From contig NZ_JAJNBZ010000005.1 of NCBI RefSeq assembly GCF_021369635.1, positions 62,001 through 126,000 of the forward strand: a stretch of DNA of 64,000 bases, written 5' to 3'. The DNA is from Paenibacillus profundus. GTDB lineage: Bacteria; Bacillota; Bacilli; Paenibacillales; Paenibacillaceae. The notes beneath the pieces are model-generated. The model was given only the letters and a program-made list of their open reading frames with translations, had not been told where the DNA came from and did no database searches. A program made the position numbers and the translations under genes. Numbering within the stretch: position 1 is the first letter of the stretch; each line of letters starts with the position of its first letter. Below are positions 1 to 9,466 of this stretch, one piece after another.

Positions 1-1397
1 ATCGTATCGTAGCCTAATGGCAGTTCCATAATGAATTCGTGCGCCTTCGCCAGCTTCGCTACACGAATGACATCGTCCATTGTCACATCATCGCGGCCGT
101 ATGCGATATTGTTATAAATCGATGATGAGAACAGGAACGTTTCCTGAAATACGGTCGCCATCTGGCTGCGCAAGCTATTTAAATCAATGTTGCGGATATC
201 GTGACCGTCTAGCGTAATTTTTCCTTGCTTCACATCATAAGCCCGCATCAGAAGTTGAATGACGGTCGACTTACCGGAGCCTGTACCGCCAAGCAATCCA
301 ATAACTTTGCCTGGTGTGGCGTCTAACGTAATATGACTGACCGCGTCAACCTCTCCTTCATAGCGGAAGGTGACGTCCTCAAATTTCACATGGCCTTGAA
401 CCTTATCGTCTTCCAGCATAATAGGGTTCGATCGGGTCTCGATATCAACCTGAGTCTCCAGCAGTTCCAACACACGTTCACCAGAAGCCTTCGACTGCGT
501 ATAGTTATTAATGTGGAACCCAATCCCCCACATCGGTCCGATAATGTACCATATCATGCTAAAGAAAGCAACCAGCTCGCCCAGCGTCAGCGAACCGTTG
601 ATTACTTTCGTTCCGCCCATAGCAAGCAGCAGCACGATGCAGAAGCAAGCGAGCATTTCCATAATCGGAAAGTAGCGGCCCCACAACGTGGCAGCGAAAA
701 TCTGATTATCTTTGTATGCCTCGTTACGCGAGGAGAACTTCTCCACCTCAAAGTTCTCGCGCGCAAACGATTTTACCGTACGCACCCCGGTAATATTCTC
801 TTGTACCGCTGTCGTCAGCTGGCTGAAGGTAATTCGCATTTCGCGAAACGCGGGATGAATTTTCGATTCGAACCGCATCGCAACAAATACGAGAAGTGGA
901 ATTGATACGAGCGTAGTTAGCGTTAACTGCCAGTCTATGGAAAACATCATGGCAGCACCAAAGACTACCATCAGCACCATATTTAATATTTGCGCAAACC
1001 CAAATCCGACAAAATTGCGGATCGCTTCTAAATCCGCGGTCAAACGAGACATTAAATCGCCCGTCCTCGCTTTGTCGTAATAGCGGAACGACAAAAATTG
1101 CAGCTTACGGTAACACGCGTTGCGCATTTCGTACGCAACGTGGTTTCCAAGGCGCCCGCCGAAGAAACCGTGCAAAAATTGTAGGGTGCCTTTTACGCTG
1201 ACAACGATAATAACCGTTAACGCCAGCCAAGGCACCCATTCGAACCGATTTTCTGCTATAACGTCGTCGATTAAGATGCGCAGTAGATTGGGATATACCA
1301 ATCCAAGCGCGGTCGCGACCATTAAGCAGAACACCGATGCGAACAGCAGGCCTCTCTTCGGCCAATAAAACGAGCCGAGCTGCTTGAAGACGTTCAT
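1..1397 (-). CDS. ABC transporter, ATP-binding/permease half-transporter (partial, 3' end outside window)
   Basis: Reading the minus strand from an ATG at 1397 gives about 465 codons that stay open to the window edge. The N-terminal half has the hydrophobic segments of an exporter-type (MsbA/BmrA/LmrA-like) transmembrane domain. An ATPase domain follows with a clear Walker A, GGTGSGKST, near 265-290, and a Q-loop VFQETFLF. The signature motif, Walker B and H-loop lie beyond position 1, so about 110-120 residues are missing compared with the usual 570-590. The start is supported by GGGGAGGAGA a few bases upstream. This class normally works as a homo- or heterodimer exporting lipids, drugs or peptides from the cytoplasmic membrane. 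The substrate cannot be read from sequence, and a partner half-transporter could lie just outside the window. Confidence 0.9.
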   Translation of the reverse strand, partial: MNVFKQLGSFYWPKRGLLFASVFCLMVATALGLVYPNLLRILIDDVIAENRFEWVPWLALTVIIVVSVKGTLQFLHGFFGGRLGNHVAYEMRNACYRKLQFLSFRYYDKARTGDLMSRLTADLEAIRNFVGFGFAQILNMVLMVVFGAAMMFSIDWQLTLTTLVSIPLLVFVAMRFESKIHPAFREMRITFSQLTTAVQENITGVRTVKSFARENFEVEKFSSRNEAYKDNQIFAATLWGRYFPIMEMLACFCIVLLLAMGGTKVINGSLTLGELVAFFSMIWYIIGPMWGIGFHINNYTQSKASGERVLELLETQVDIETRSNPIMLEDDKVQGHVKFEDVTFRYEGEVDAVSHITLDATPGKVIGLLGGTGSGKSTVIQLLMRAYDVKQGKITLDGHDIRNIDLNSLRSQMATVFQETFLFSSSIYNNIAYGRDDVTMDDVIRVAKLAKAHEFIMELPLGYDT

Positions 1398-1441
1398 TGG
1401 ACTTCTCCTCCCCATTATTCGTTCTTCGTGAGATGTAATGC

Positions 1442-1470
1442 AGTTTATCATCAGGCATATTCAACGGCAA
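1442..1470 (-). promoter_or_regulatory. Candidate sigma-A promoter for the ABC transporter
   Basis: On the minus strand TTGCCG (1465-1470) and TAAACT (1442-1447) are separated by 17 bases, about 45 bases upstream of the transporter start. The match is reasonable but not perfect, so this is a candidate only. Confidence 0.4.
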
Positions 1471-1583
1471 AACGGCAATTTCGTCATAATATCGACTATC
1501 CCTCCTTAAATCGAGATTACTTGGAACGAATCCAATCGTTTCTTTTAAATCGTCGGTTTTCCTTTAATCCTAACCCCTATCCA

Positions 1584-1623
1584 CAAAAGAAAGCTTACCC
1601 TGCTTAGTACAGAGCAAGCTTCT
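1584..1623 (-). terminator. Rho-independent terminator after the dynamin gene
   Basis: Read on the minus strand, AGAAGCTTGCTCTG pairs with CAGGGTAAGCTTTCT, with one bulge and two wobble pairs, around a 7-base loop. A short T run (TTTTG) follows. It lies about 45 bases past the dynamin stop codon. Confidence 0.6.
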
Positions 1624-1669
1624 AAGGAACATTGATGCTGATTTGATATAGAAACTACAACAATTCATC

Positions 1670-4600
1670 TCATGATAATGTCCGTTCTATTGCCTTCATG
1701 ACGGCGCGCAGCGGCTCCGGATCGTAATCGGTTCGGGAAGCATCCGCCAACCGATCGGCATGCACGTGCACCGCATCAGCAAGCTCGGAATGGAGCACTC
1801 GGACAGTGTCCGTGAGATGGTACGCAATATGCTCTACGAACCGCTCCCGGTGTTCCTGAATAGCTGATGTTACGGCTTGCAGAGCACGTTCCTCAAGCGC
1901 TTGCCTCAGCCCATCGCGTCCCCCGCCTTCAAAGAATGATTTGCTGTTGCGGAAGAAGCTGCGGAGCCAACGTGTCGTCATGTCCTTCAGCCAGTCCCCT
2001 TCCGTTACATCCGGCGTTGGCCAAGACGGCAACGATTCGGCGGTCACAGCAAAGCCCGGCAAGTATTCCTCCACCTTGCCAGCCAGCTGCATACGATAGC
2101 TTACCGCAAGCCGCTTCGCGGATTGTTCCAGTCTTAACGTCGTCGCGTACAGCTCATTCGTCAGTTCCTTCATAAACGTACGGGACCATTCCAAGTAACA
2201 CCGCTCCAAAGCCGTATCAATGTTCTGTTCATCCTTGCGCAAGGAGGCCGGGTTGAACGCATAAGCGAATCCGTCGTTGAAACGATATTGCAGCCGCTGT
2301 CTGACATGGTACAGCAGCTCATCCGCTTCCTGCTCGATGCGCTTTCGTTCATCCCGCTGCAGCCATTCATCGCACCGCCTGATCGATTCGGCTTCTGCAG
2401 ACCGGATACGCTCCGTCTGCTTCGCCCTCTCGGATGCATCCGCATGCGCAGCATCCCACATAGCTTTGAGTTGAGAATCCACTCTTCGTATATCGTTCAG
2501 TGCCGCATCGACGCTGAGCGTTGCTAGCTCCTCGGAAGCAAATCGCATGAAGGCCTCCTCGAAGTCGGCAATTCCGGACTGAGCCAACGGACCGGTTAGC
2601 CCGCTCAGCTTCGCATCCAACGCCTGCAGGCTCGACACCGGGAACAAGCGCGGCTCCCGGATACCGAACTCAAGCAAACGCCCGCTCACATATTCCATGA
2701 CGCTGTTCAATTCTTCATCAGAAGCAGCGAGGTCAGCCGCGTTCACGACAAAGAACATTTTATCCAGTTCAAACGCATCCTTCACCCGCCCGAGCTGGGT
2801 CAAAAATTGACGGTCCGCCTGCGAGAAAGCATGGTTGTAATAGGTGACGAACAAAATGACGTCCGCATTCTTCATATACTCAAAGGCTACTCCGGTATGG
2901 CGGGCGTTAATGGAATCCGCTCCCGGTGTATCGACGAACACGAAGCCTTGTTCCGTTAAGGGGCTGTCGATAAACAAATCAATCCGTTCCACGAAGGCGG
3001 ACTTCCATTCCTCTCTGACGTACTCACGATATTCCTCCGCGCTAACGTGCAGGGATTCGCCGAGATGCTGCCGTGCGCCCTCGTAGCCTCTCTTCACCGC
3101 CTGAATGAAGCTGTAATGCGGGCGGCCTGACGGATGCAGTGTATCCGGGCGATAGCGGTCGATGGCTATGAGCGCCTTCTCCATGCTCATGGCAGACGTA
3201 TTAGCCTCGCCCATGCTTTCCAGTGCGAAGCGAAGATCAGCCAGCATCTTCGCTTCGCTCTTCATTGTGACGCGCGCCGTGTCATGCGGGTGCGCGTCTG
3301 TCGGCGCCGCAATCGTATTGATGGCGGCGGTCGTTGGATTGGGCGAGACCGGCAAGGCGTCTCGGCCCATCAGGGCGTTCGCGAAGGAGGACTTGCCGGC
3401 GCTGAACGCCCCGAACAACGCGACGGTGAAGCGGTTCGTGCCGAGCCGCTCCGCCTTGTCGCGCAAGCCCTGCGCAAGCGGCTTCACGGCAGGAAGCCGT
3501 TCGAGCGCGTCCGCCGCCTGCTTGAGCCGCGTCGCGGCTTCCAGCAATCTGCGGCGGGCACGGCTTGCATCCGCTGCATGACGCGATGCGCGGTCTGATT
3601 CCGGCAAATGCGTCGGCGCGTTGGCGCCGCTCGCTGGCGCCAGGTTCATCGGTTCAGGAGAAGATATACCTGAACCAGTCCTGCGCTCGTCAGACGTCGT
3701 GTCAGGCTGTCTAAGGAGCAGGTCGTCCCCTTCTGCCTCAACATGCTTAGGTACCGGCAGCAGAGCAGCCAATCCGCACGCGGACACATCGCTTGCTTGA
3801 ACAGCTTCCCATGAGCGCAGCATTTGCTCTGCTCTGCCTCGAAGGTCACGCTCGCGTGCTGTGATGCGGCTATCCGTCTCTAACTCAGCGTCCAGCTTCG
3901 CTGTTCTCTTCCGCAGCTCGTCTGCTTGTGCGCCATACTGCATACCGAGCGCGTACAAGTATGGCTCCGCCTGCTTCATCACTACCCGGCGCAGGAGCGC
4001 CTTCGCTTCATCACTGATGGCGCGGCTATAGGTTAGCGTATACTCTGCCGTCCCCCACGCGCCAGGCTGAACCTCCTGCTGCAGCCATGCTTCATCCAGC
4101 TGCGGCAGGGCAGCTTCCATCTCCGCTTGCGCTGACAGCTCTTCCGCTCCCGCTTGACGAGCCAGCTCCCTTAACAGCTGGATAACGTGCACCTCCGCAT
4201 TCGCGCGCAAGCCTTCCTTCCACAAGGCTCCAAAGGCTTGCAGCCGACGCTCCCGCTCGGCGGCGGTCTTGGCGGCTGTAAAAAACAGCCCGACCTTAAA
4301 TCCGGGCTTCAGCGTCTCCAAGTATGTCTGCGCCATATCCCGCGTTACTGCCGGCGTAAGGTTCGCGTCGCGCAACAGCTTCTGCACAGCCGTCTGAAAC
4401 GACGACTTTATTGCTTCTGCCTGCCGATCCGCTTCATCCAGCTGTGCTGTCAGACGAGCATGCTCTTCACGCAAGCCTGCAACTGCTTCTGAGCCGCCCG
4501 CCTGCTCCACCCATAATTGCCGCTCCTGTTCAAGCGGCTCCGCCAATTGCTTCGCATGCGCTTCGATTAATTCACGCGCAGCCTGCTCTACGCCATACCT

Positions 4601-5443
4601 GATAAGCCGCTCGCGGTCTTGAACGCTCTGCCGCAAATAACGCTCGAGCGCCTTCCATTCATTGTGCGGATGGTTCGGCTCCTTTAACGTTACAAAGAAG
4701 ACGGCAGCCGGATGCAGCTGCCACGCTTCCAGAGCGCGGCTTACATCGTCTTGATACGCGGCGAACGTAAGCTCCTGCTCCCGATGCTTATCGATTTGAT
4801 TGACGATCCATACGAGCGGCTTGCCCGCATCCGCCACTTCCTTGGCGAAGGCGAAGTTATATTCAGATTGGACGTGATTGTAATCCGTCACATAAAATAC
4901 GACATCAGCCAAGTGCATGGCAGCTTCCGTGGCCGCCCGGTGTGATTCGTCCGTGGAATCCACTCCAGGCGTATCCAGCAGGGCGACTCCGTTCTTCAGC
5001 CAATCCACGGCATCATATATGATGACACGTTCTACCGTCTCGCCATCGCGGCATACTTCAGCCAACTGCTCAAGCGGAACCGTTTCGGCAGATTGAGCCT
5101 CGCTCGCTGCGTTCCGGCGGATAACCTCGGCGCGACTGTCACCGTAGCGTACGGTCACGACATTGGCGCTAGTCGGTATAGGACTCGACGGCAGTAAATC
5201 TCTGCCGCACAACTGATTGATAACGGTCGATTTCCCTGCGGAGAAATGCCCGCAAAAAGTCATCATTAACGTTTGTTCCTGCCATTTCGCAAGCAGTTCA
5301 CGCATCTTGGCGCTCTGCAGCATATCGCCAGTCTGTTCCATGGAGCTTGCGTTTTCCTGCAACCAGACTGTAAGCGAATCTGCGCTGTCCACTGCAGCTG
5401 CGGCTGCTGTTCTCCATTGCTCGTGATTCGTTTTTACCATCAT
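1670..5443 (-). CDS. dynA: Dynamin-family GTPase, tandem two-headed (DynA type)
   Basis: This 1257-residue protein has two GTPase modules in one chain, the arrangement of Bacillus DynA (about 1190 residues). Module 1 shows G1 GHFSAGKST (about residues 65-73), G3 DTPGVDS (about 157-163) and G4 NQID (about 215). Module 2 shows G1 GAFSAGKSS (about 675), G3 DTPGADS (about 836) and a relaxed G4-like NAAD (about 899). Long helical, charge-rich stretches follow each head, as expected for dynamin stalks. DynA binds and tethers membranes and in B. subtilis helps membranes withstand stress, including phage lysis; that role here is inferred from family. The start has GGGGG about 7 bases upstream. The gene appears monocistronic, with a terminator on each side. 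The linker between modules (about residues 560-640) is low-complexity and probably variable. Confidence 0.9.
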   Translation of the reverse strand: MMVKTNHEQWRTAAAAAVDSADSLTVWLQENASSMEQTGDMLQSAKMRELLAKWQEQTLMMTFCGHFSAGKSTVINQLCGRDLLPSSPIPTSANVVTVRYGDSRAEVIRRNAASEAQSAETVPLEQLAEVCRDGETVERVIIYDAVDWLKNGVALLDTPGVDSTDESHRAATEAAMHLADVVFYVTDYNHVQSEYNFAFAKEVADAGKPLVWIVNQIDKHREQELTFAAYQDDVSRALEAWQLHPAAVFFVTLKEPNHPHNEWKALERYLRQSVQDRERLIRYGVEQAARELIEAHAKQLAEPLEQERQLWVEQAGGSEAVAGLREEHARLTAQLDEADRQAEAIKSSFQTAVQKLLRDANLTPAVTRDMAQTYLETLKPGFKVGLFFTAAKTAAERERRLQAFGALWKEGLRANAEVHVIQLLRELARQAGAEELSAQAEMEAALPQLDEAWLQQEVQPGAWGTAEYTLTYSRAISDEAKALLRRVVMKQAEPYLYALGMQYGAQADELRKRTAKLDAELETDSRITARERDLRGRAEQMLRSWEAVQASDVSACGLAALLPVPKHVEAEGDDLLLRQPDTTSDERRTGSGISSPEPMNLAPASGANAPTHLPESDRASRHAADASRARRRLLEAATRLKQAADALERLPAVKPLAQGLRDKAERLGTNRFTVALFGAFSAGKSSFANALMGRDALPVSPNPTTAAINTIAAPTDAHPHDTARVTMKSEAKMLADLRFALESMGEANTSAMSMEKALIAIDRYRPDTLHPSGRPHYSFIQAVKRGYEGARQHLGESLHVSAEEYREYVREEWKSAFVERIDLFIDSPLTEQGFVFVDTPGADSINARHTGVAFEYMKNADVILFVTYYNHAFSQADRQFLTQLGRVKDAFELDKMFFVVNAADLAASDEELNSVMEYVSGRLLEFGIREPRLFPVSSLQALDAKLSGLTGPLAQSGIADFEEAFMRFASEELATLSVDAALNDIRRVDSQLKAMWDAAHADASERAKQTERIRSAEAESIRRCDEWLQRDERKRIEQEADELLYHVRQRLQYRFNDGFAYAFNPASLRKDEQNIDTALERCYLEWSRTFMKELTNELYATTLRLEQSAKRLAVSYRMQLAGKVEEYLPGFAVTAESLPSWPTPDVTEGDWLKDMTTRWLRSFFRNSKSFFEGGGRDGLRQALEERALQAVTSAIQEHRERFVEHIAYHLTDTVRVLHSELADAVHVHADRLADASRTDYDPEPLRAVMKAIERTLS

Positions 5444-5474
5444 TGCATCCCCCGGTGACCATAAATATATATAG

Positions 5475-5521
5475 AAAAAACCGAGTCAATCGGCTTCCTC
5501 TTTTTGCCTTTGACTCGGTTT
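5475..5521 (-). terminator. Terminator after the nth operon
   Basis: Perfect 12-bp arms (AAACCGAGTCAA at 5478-5489, TTGACTCGGTTT at 5510-5521) are followed on the minus strand by a run of Ts. The hairpin abuts the stop codon of the 90-residue gene and separates it from the dynamin gene. Confidence 0.85.
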
Positions 5522-5794
5522 CTAGTGTACCATATTTTGCTGTTCGGGGAGAATGATTTCGAACTGTTCTCCGTGCTGCAATATCGTTATGTCTTGATCC
5601 TTGACGCGCATGACTACGACATCCCGCTTCTGCCGCATCCGTTCTACATATTGCTCGGGCACTTCACCTGCTCCATATATCGTTATGCCGTCAATTTCCC
5701 GCTCCTCGTCATCTTGAAGAGGAGTTTGAAGCACCTTTTCATAAATATCAGAGAACTGTTCAAAATCATTCGTATAAACCGAAATGCATTTCAT
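5522..5794 (-). CDS. Small conserved-looking protein of unknown function downstream of nth
   Basis: A 90-residue acidic protein. The open frame extends further upstream inside nth, but that part is only an alternate frame of nth. The ATG at 5794 has GGGAG nine bases before it, so it is preferred. The coding sequence starts 26 bases after the nth stop and ends at a strong terminator, so the two are very likely co-transcribed. I see no signal peptide, membrane segment or known motif; the sequence has an even alpha/beta character. I do not recognise the family. Confidence 0.65.
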   Translation of the reverse strand: MKCISVYTNDFEQFSDIYEKVLQTPLQDDEEREIDGITIYGAGEVPEQYVERMRQKRDVVVMRVKDQDITILQHGEQFEIILPEQQNMVH

Positions 5795-5820
5795 CACGAC
5801 CGACTCCCATCCGTATTCAT

Positions 5821-6489
5821 TTATTTTCCAGTCTTTCTCGGTTTGGTCGCTTTCATACGTGCTTTCCCCACTCGACAGCAATCGATCAGCGGGCAAATTT
5901 CGCACCGCGGAGATTGCGCTTTGCAATGATAACGTCCAAAAAAGATTAACCGATGATGCGTAATTGTCCACTCTTCCCGTGGCACTTTACGCATCAACTT
6001 CTTCTCGACTTCCAACACGCTGTCAGTCTCATCTGCCAGCTTCAGCCGTTTCGAGACCCGCTCAACATGCGTGTCCACCGCCATCGCAGGTACGCCAAAC
6101 GCATTGGATACGACGACATTCGCCGTCTTCCGTCCGACCCCCGGCAGCTCTGTCAACAACTCATGCTCTTGCGGCACTTCGCCATTGTATTTGTCAATCA
6201 GCATCTGACAAAGCTTTTGAATATTTTTAGCTTTGTTCCGAAACAATCCGATGCGCCGTATATCCGATTCCAATTCTTCCAGTGGAACAGCTATATAATC
6301 TTCCGGCTTTTTATATTTCTCAAATAACGTTGCCGTCACTTTGTTCACAGTCTCATCCGTGCATTGAGCAGATAAGAGAACCGCAATCGTTAATTCGAAC
6401 GGATTTGCATGATATAACTCGCAATGCGCGTCAGGAAACATTTCCGCTATCGTATCCAATATTCGGCGTACGCGCGCGCTGGTTGCCAC
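5821..6489 (-). CDS. nth: Endonuclease III
   Basis: A DNA glycosylase/AP lyase of base excision repair that removes oxidised pyrimidines. The 222 residues contain the helix-hairpin-helix LPGVGRKTANVV with the catalytic lysine, the catalytic aspartate in AVDTHVERVSKRL, and a C-terminal 4Fe-4S cluster motif C-x6-C-x2-C-x5-C. The start codon is GTG with AGGAG about ten bases upstream. In B. subtilis nth follows dnaD, but here dnaD is about 27 kb away with its own terminator, so the usual link is broken. All catalytic residues are present. Confidence 0.96.
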   Translation of the reverse strand: MATSARVRRILDTIAEMFPDAHCELYHANPFELTIAVLLSAQCTDETVNKVTATLFEKYKKPEDYIAVPLEELESDIRRIGLFRNKAKNIQKLCQMLIDKYNGEVPQEHELLTELPGVGRKTANVVVSNAFGVPAMAVDTHVERVSKRLKLADETDSVLEVEKKLMRKVPREEWTITHHRLIFFGRYHCKAQSPRCEICPLIDCCRVGKARMKATKPRKTGK

Positions 6490-6510
6490 CCTTCCCCACT
6501 CCTTTCATCT

Positions 6511-6542
6511 AAAAACCGTCTCACCCTAAGGATGAGACGGCT
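6511..6542 (-). terminator. Terminator after the SLH gene
   Basis: On the minus strand CCGTCTCA and TGAGACGG form a perfect stem with a 9-base loop followed by TTTTT, about 20 bases past the SLH-protein stop. It also lies just upstream of the nth start. Confidence 0.85.
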
Positions 6543-6561
6543 CGTTCAACCCAATTGTATT

Positions 6562-9324
6562 TTAAGACAATTTCTCGATTTCAACAACCTGATTGTTAAC
6601 AAAATAAAGCATAATATCTGTGCCCTCTTTCAGGGAAGAGAGGTTGATTTTGTCACCACTGGAGTGAATGTACGCATTTGGAGTTATTTTGAAAATGTAA
6701 TTATTTTCCGAAAGCGAACGTTTTACATACAACTCACTATTTTGTGTATCATAGCGTGAATAGCTGCGCTTCGTGCCGCTAACCAGCTTCGCGACCGGCA
6801 AATCTTTCGCATCTTTGCGTACTTCAACCCGGTCTCCCGTTTTGAGTGCGCTCAGGTTCGAAGAAGACTGATCGACTTGAATTTGCGCATTTTTGCCGAG
6901 CTGATGCACCGACACATCGCCTGCATTGTCGCGAACTGTCAAGACGCCGGTGTTCGTATCGATCGAATCCACACGTCCGTAAGTAACTTGAACTTGACGC
7001 ACTTCAACGATGGAACGTCCGTCCAATACGACATTTACGAAATCATTTGCTTTAATGTCTTCCAGCTTAATGCGATTGTCCTTCAAGTCATATACCGGTA
7101 CGCCGCCGACATAGAACTCTTCAATAGTCGTGCCTGAAGAGCGCAACCGAATGCGGTTAGCGGAAGTGTCGCGGGACACGACTTCAAACTGCTCCGTTTG
7201 GCGAACAGCCAACGAGGAGATCGAAATCTGATCGTCCGTCAAGTAAGCGACAATCTTATCGCCATTGTTCAGATCAGTCAACGTCATATTGCTCTTGCCG
7301 TACTTCTCGACACTGAGCGTCGTGTTCTTAAATGGCAGCGTCACTGTCTGATCATTGGCAAGCTTCATCGTTACCGTCTTGGCGGTCGTGCTTGCAAATA
7401 CGAACGTGCCCTCGAATTTGTTAACGAATTGGACGAGAATCGCATTTTTAGCCGTATATTGAATGTTCGCTTTGCGTTTGCCGTTTCTTAATTCGCTCGC
7501 AATATCATCCAGCGACACACGGTTCCCATTGTTTTCAAAACGAGTGCCATGGTTCAGGCTCAATACGTAAGGGTCTTTTTTCTCATCGACAACCGTCAAC
7601 AGGTTGTTCGTCTTGTCATAGTTGAGAATCGTGACGCCGATAAGCATTTCGACTTTACGATTGACCGCCGTAATGCGCGATACGAGATCTTCGCTGTTCA
7701 TCGTCAGCTCTACGCGATCCCCATACTCTCCGGCAATCAATTCATCGAAGGACGGGTTTTTCATACCTTCCATGACGATTTCGACATCACGCGCCAACAT
7801 TTTTGCTTCCAGCTTGCCGTTGTCTTTCTTCACCGTCAGGCTAGTCTTTGCGGCGCCTTTTTCGTACAATGTGCCGGTAATCGTCATTTCCGCCAATTCA
7901 GTCAGCTCAATCGACTGAACAATGCTGTTTTTCACCACATATGTAATCGCGGCTTTTTCTTTCAAATCCTTGATGCCGTTCGTAAAAATCTGATCCTTGT
8001 ATCTGACAATAGCGTCATCCGCTACCGTAAACGTCTCAGTGTCGCCGCTTTCCGGTTGAATCGTTATCGACTTGCTGGTGGCATCAACCGACACAATCGC
8101 GCCTTTGCCTGATTTGTTCACAGGACCGGACTTCACTTGAATTTCAATGATTTTGCGTTCGGTCGTGAACGTTTCGCGTTTCATTTCCAACACGCTGTCT
8201 GTCGTCATTTTGGAAGGCTCGATCGCATTGCCGCTTGCATCTTTAATTACGGTCGTGTTATCGAAGAAAACCTCCGTCAAATCTTCCGTTCCGTCGCTCT
8301 TCACATACATTTTATTGTCTCTGGCGACTACATATTTCAGTGTGGCGCTCGTCGTCTCTACTTTAGGCTGCGCATCGATTAATTCCACATAGGAAGCTAC
8401 GCCCCCTTCTCCAACAACACGGATTTTCGTGTATAGAGCGATGTCGCTTGCCTTGATAGACTCTTCACTATCACCCTTGTAGTACGTCGTCTTGCTGTCG
8501 CGGCGGTACGTCTGTGACTTCCCGTCTTCGGTATAAAGACGAATCTCCTGATCGCTCAGGCTCATGGCATATCCGTATGTTTCCGTGGCATGCTGAATCG
8601 ACGCAACCTTATCCCCACGGCTGAAGAACGTCGCGAGTTGATCACGCGTTACTTTTCCTTGCGGTTCAAAACGGTTGCCGGCCATGCCTGTCGTTATCTG
8701 CAAATCAACCGCCGTATTTACATAGCCGAGTGCAGACGAACTGATTTTGTTGTTGTCAGCGAATGAGGTTGGCTTATTTTGTGCCTTCGCTTCTGCTTCT
8801 TTGCCGACCGCGCGCACCAAAATCTTCGTGATCCATTCGCGCGTTACCTTCTCGTCGCCCCAAGGCTTCTTCGGATCCGGATTCGTCATCTCTTCCTTCT
8901 TATCCAGCAGACCCTTCTGGAACGCAAGCACGACGTAAGGCTTGAAGTAATTGCCTACCTTGAAATCTTCCGGCAGCGCAACCGTTTCCGTCGTATTCAG
9001 ATCTCCTTCAAGTCCCATGAAGCGAATGGCCATCGTAATCGCTTCTTGCTGTGTAACATCGTCACCAGGACGGAACTTCCCGTTGTTTCCTTTCAGGATT
9101 CCTAATGCCGCAAGCTTATGTATATGCTTCTCTGCCCAGTGTCCAAGCTTGACATCGCTGAACATTGGGCTGACACCGGACGCGGTTGCAACCTGATTAT
9201 TTGTTGGAGTTCCTGATTCCGCAGCCATTGCGATAGGCAATGATGTCATCGTTAAAGACAAGGCTAACAGCGCGCTCCCGATAGTTCTTGTCTTACGCAT
9301 GCGGTTTTCGTGATTCAATTTCAT
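6562..9324 (-). CDS. SLH-domain surface protein with long beta-rich C-terminal region
   Basis: The 920 residues begin with a Sec signal peptide ending near AMA-AESG. Three S-layer-homology modules follow: FSDVKLGHWAEKHIHKLAALG starting near residue 53, a divergent one around the WITKILVRAVG segment, and SFADNNKISSSALGYVN near residue 187. SLH modules bind pyruvylated secondary wall polymer, so the protein should sit on the cell wall. The remaining roughly 680 residues are a string of beta-rich, Val/Asp/Lys-rich modules without enzyme motifs. That suggests a structural or scaffold role, possibly as an S-layer component. It has GGAAGGGGA about 6 bases before the ATG, is monocistronic and ends at a strong terminator. 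Confidence 0.9.
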   Translation of the reverse strand: MKLNHENRMRKTRTIGSALLALSLTMTSLPIAMAAESGTPTNNQVATASGVSPMFSDVKLGHWAEKHIHKLAALGILKGNNGKFRPGDDVTQQEAITMAIRFMGLEGDLNTTETVALPEDFKVGNYFKPYVVLAFQKGLLDKKEEMTNPDPKKPWGDEKVTREWITKILVRAVGKEAEAKAQNKPTSFADNNKISSSALGYVNTAVDLQITTGMAGNRFEPQGKVTRDQLATFFSRGDKVASIQHATETYGYAMSLSDQEIRLYTEDGKSQTYRRDSKTTYYKGDSEESIKASDIALYTKIRVVGEGGVASYVELIDAQPKVETTSATLKYVVARDNKMYVKSDGTEDLTEVFFDNTTVIKDASGNAIEPSKMTTDSVLEMKRETFTTERKIIEIQVKSGPVNKSGKGAIVSVDATSKSITIQPESGDTETFTVADDAIVRYKDQIFTNGIKDLKEKAAITYVVKNSIVQSIELTELAEMTITGTLYEKGAAKTSLTVKKDNGKLEAKMLARDVEIVMEGMKNPSFDELIAGEYGDRVELTMNSEDLVSRITAVNRKVEMLIGVTILNYDKTNNLLTVVDEKKDPYVLSLNHGTRFENNGNRVSLDDIASELRNGKRKANIQYTAKNAILVQFVNKFEGTFVFASTTAKTVTMKLANDQTVTLPFKNTTLSVEKYGKSNMTLTDLNNGDKIVAYLTDDQISISSLAVRQTEQFEVVSRDTSANRIRLRSSGTTIEEFYVGGVPVYDLKDNRIKLEDIKANDFVNVVLDGRSIVEVRQVQVTYGRVDSIDTNTGVLTVRDNAGDVSVHQLGKNAQIQVDQSSSNLSALKTGDRVEVRKDAKDLPVAKLVSGTKRSYSRYDTQNSELYVKRSLSENNYIFKITPNAYIHSSGDKINLSSLKEGTDIMLYFVNNQVVEIEKLS

Positions 9325-9372
9325 TGTGCATCCCCTTCCACGGTTATTACGTTAAGATGTTCTTTTTCGACA

Positions 9373-9401
9373 AGAACAGGGGCAATTCCTGCCCCTGTTC
9401 T
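9373..9401 (-). terminator. Perfect palindrome, probable terminator of the amidase-GerMN operon
   Basis: AGAACAGGGGCA and TGCCCCTGTTCT form a perfect 12-bp stem with a 5-base loop. It is about 65 bases past the GerMN stop. The T run on the minus strand is poor, so a weaker terminator or a binding site is also possible. Confidence 0.55.
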
Positions 9402-9466
9402 CCAATAAATATAGGTATTTTTAAGTGATTCATCATAATCGTTGTTCAATAGACACGTTTAGCCGA

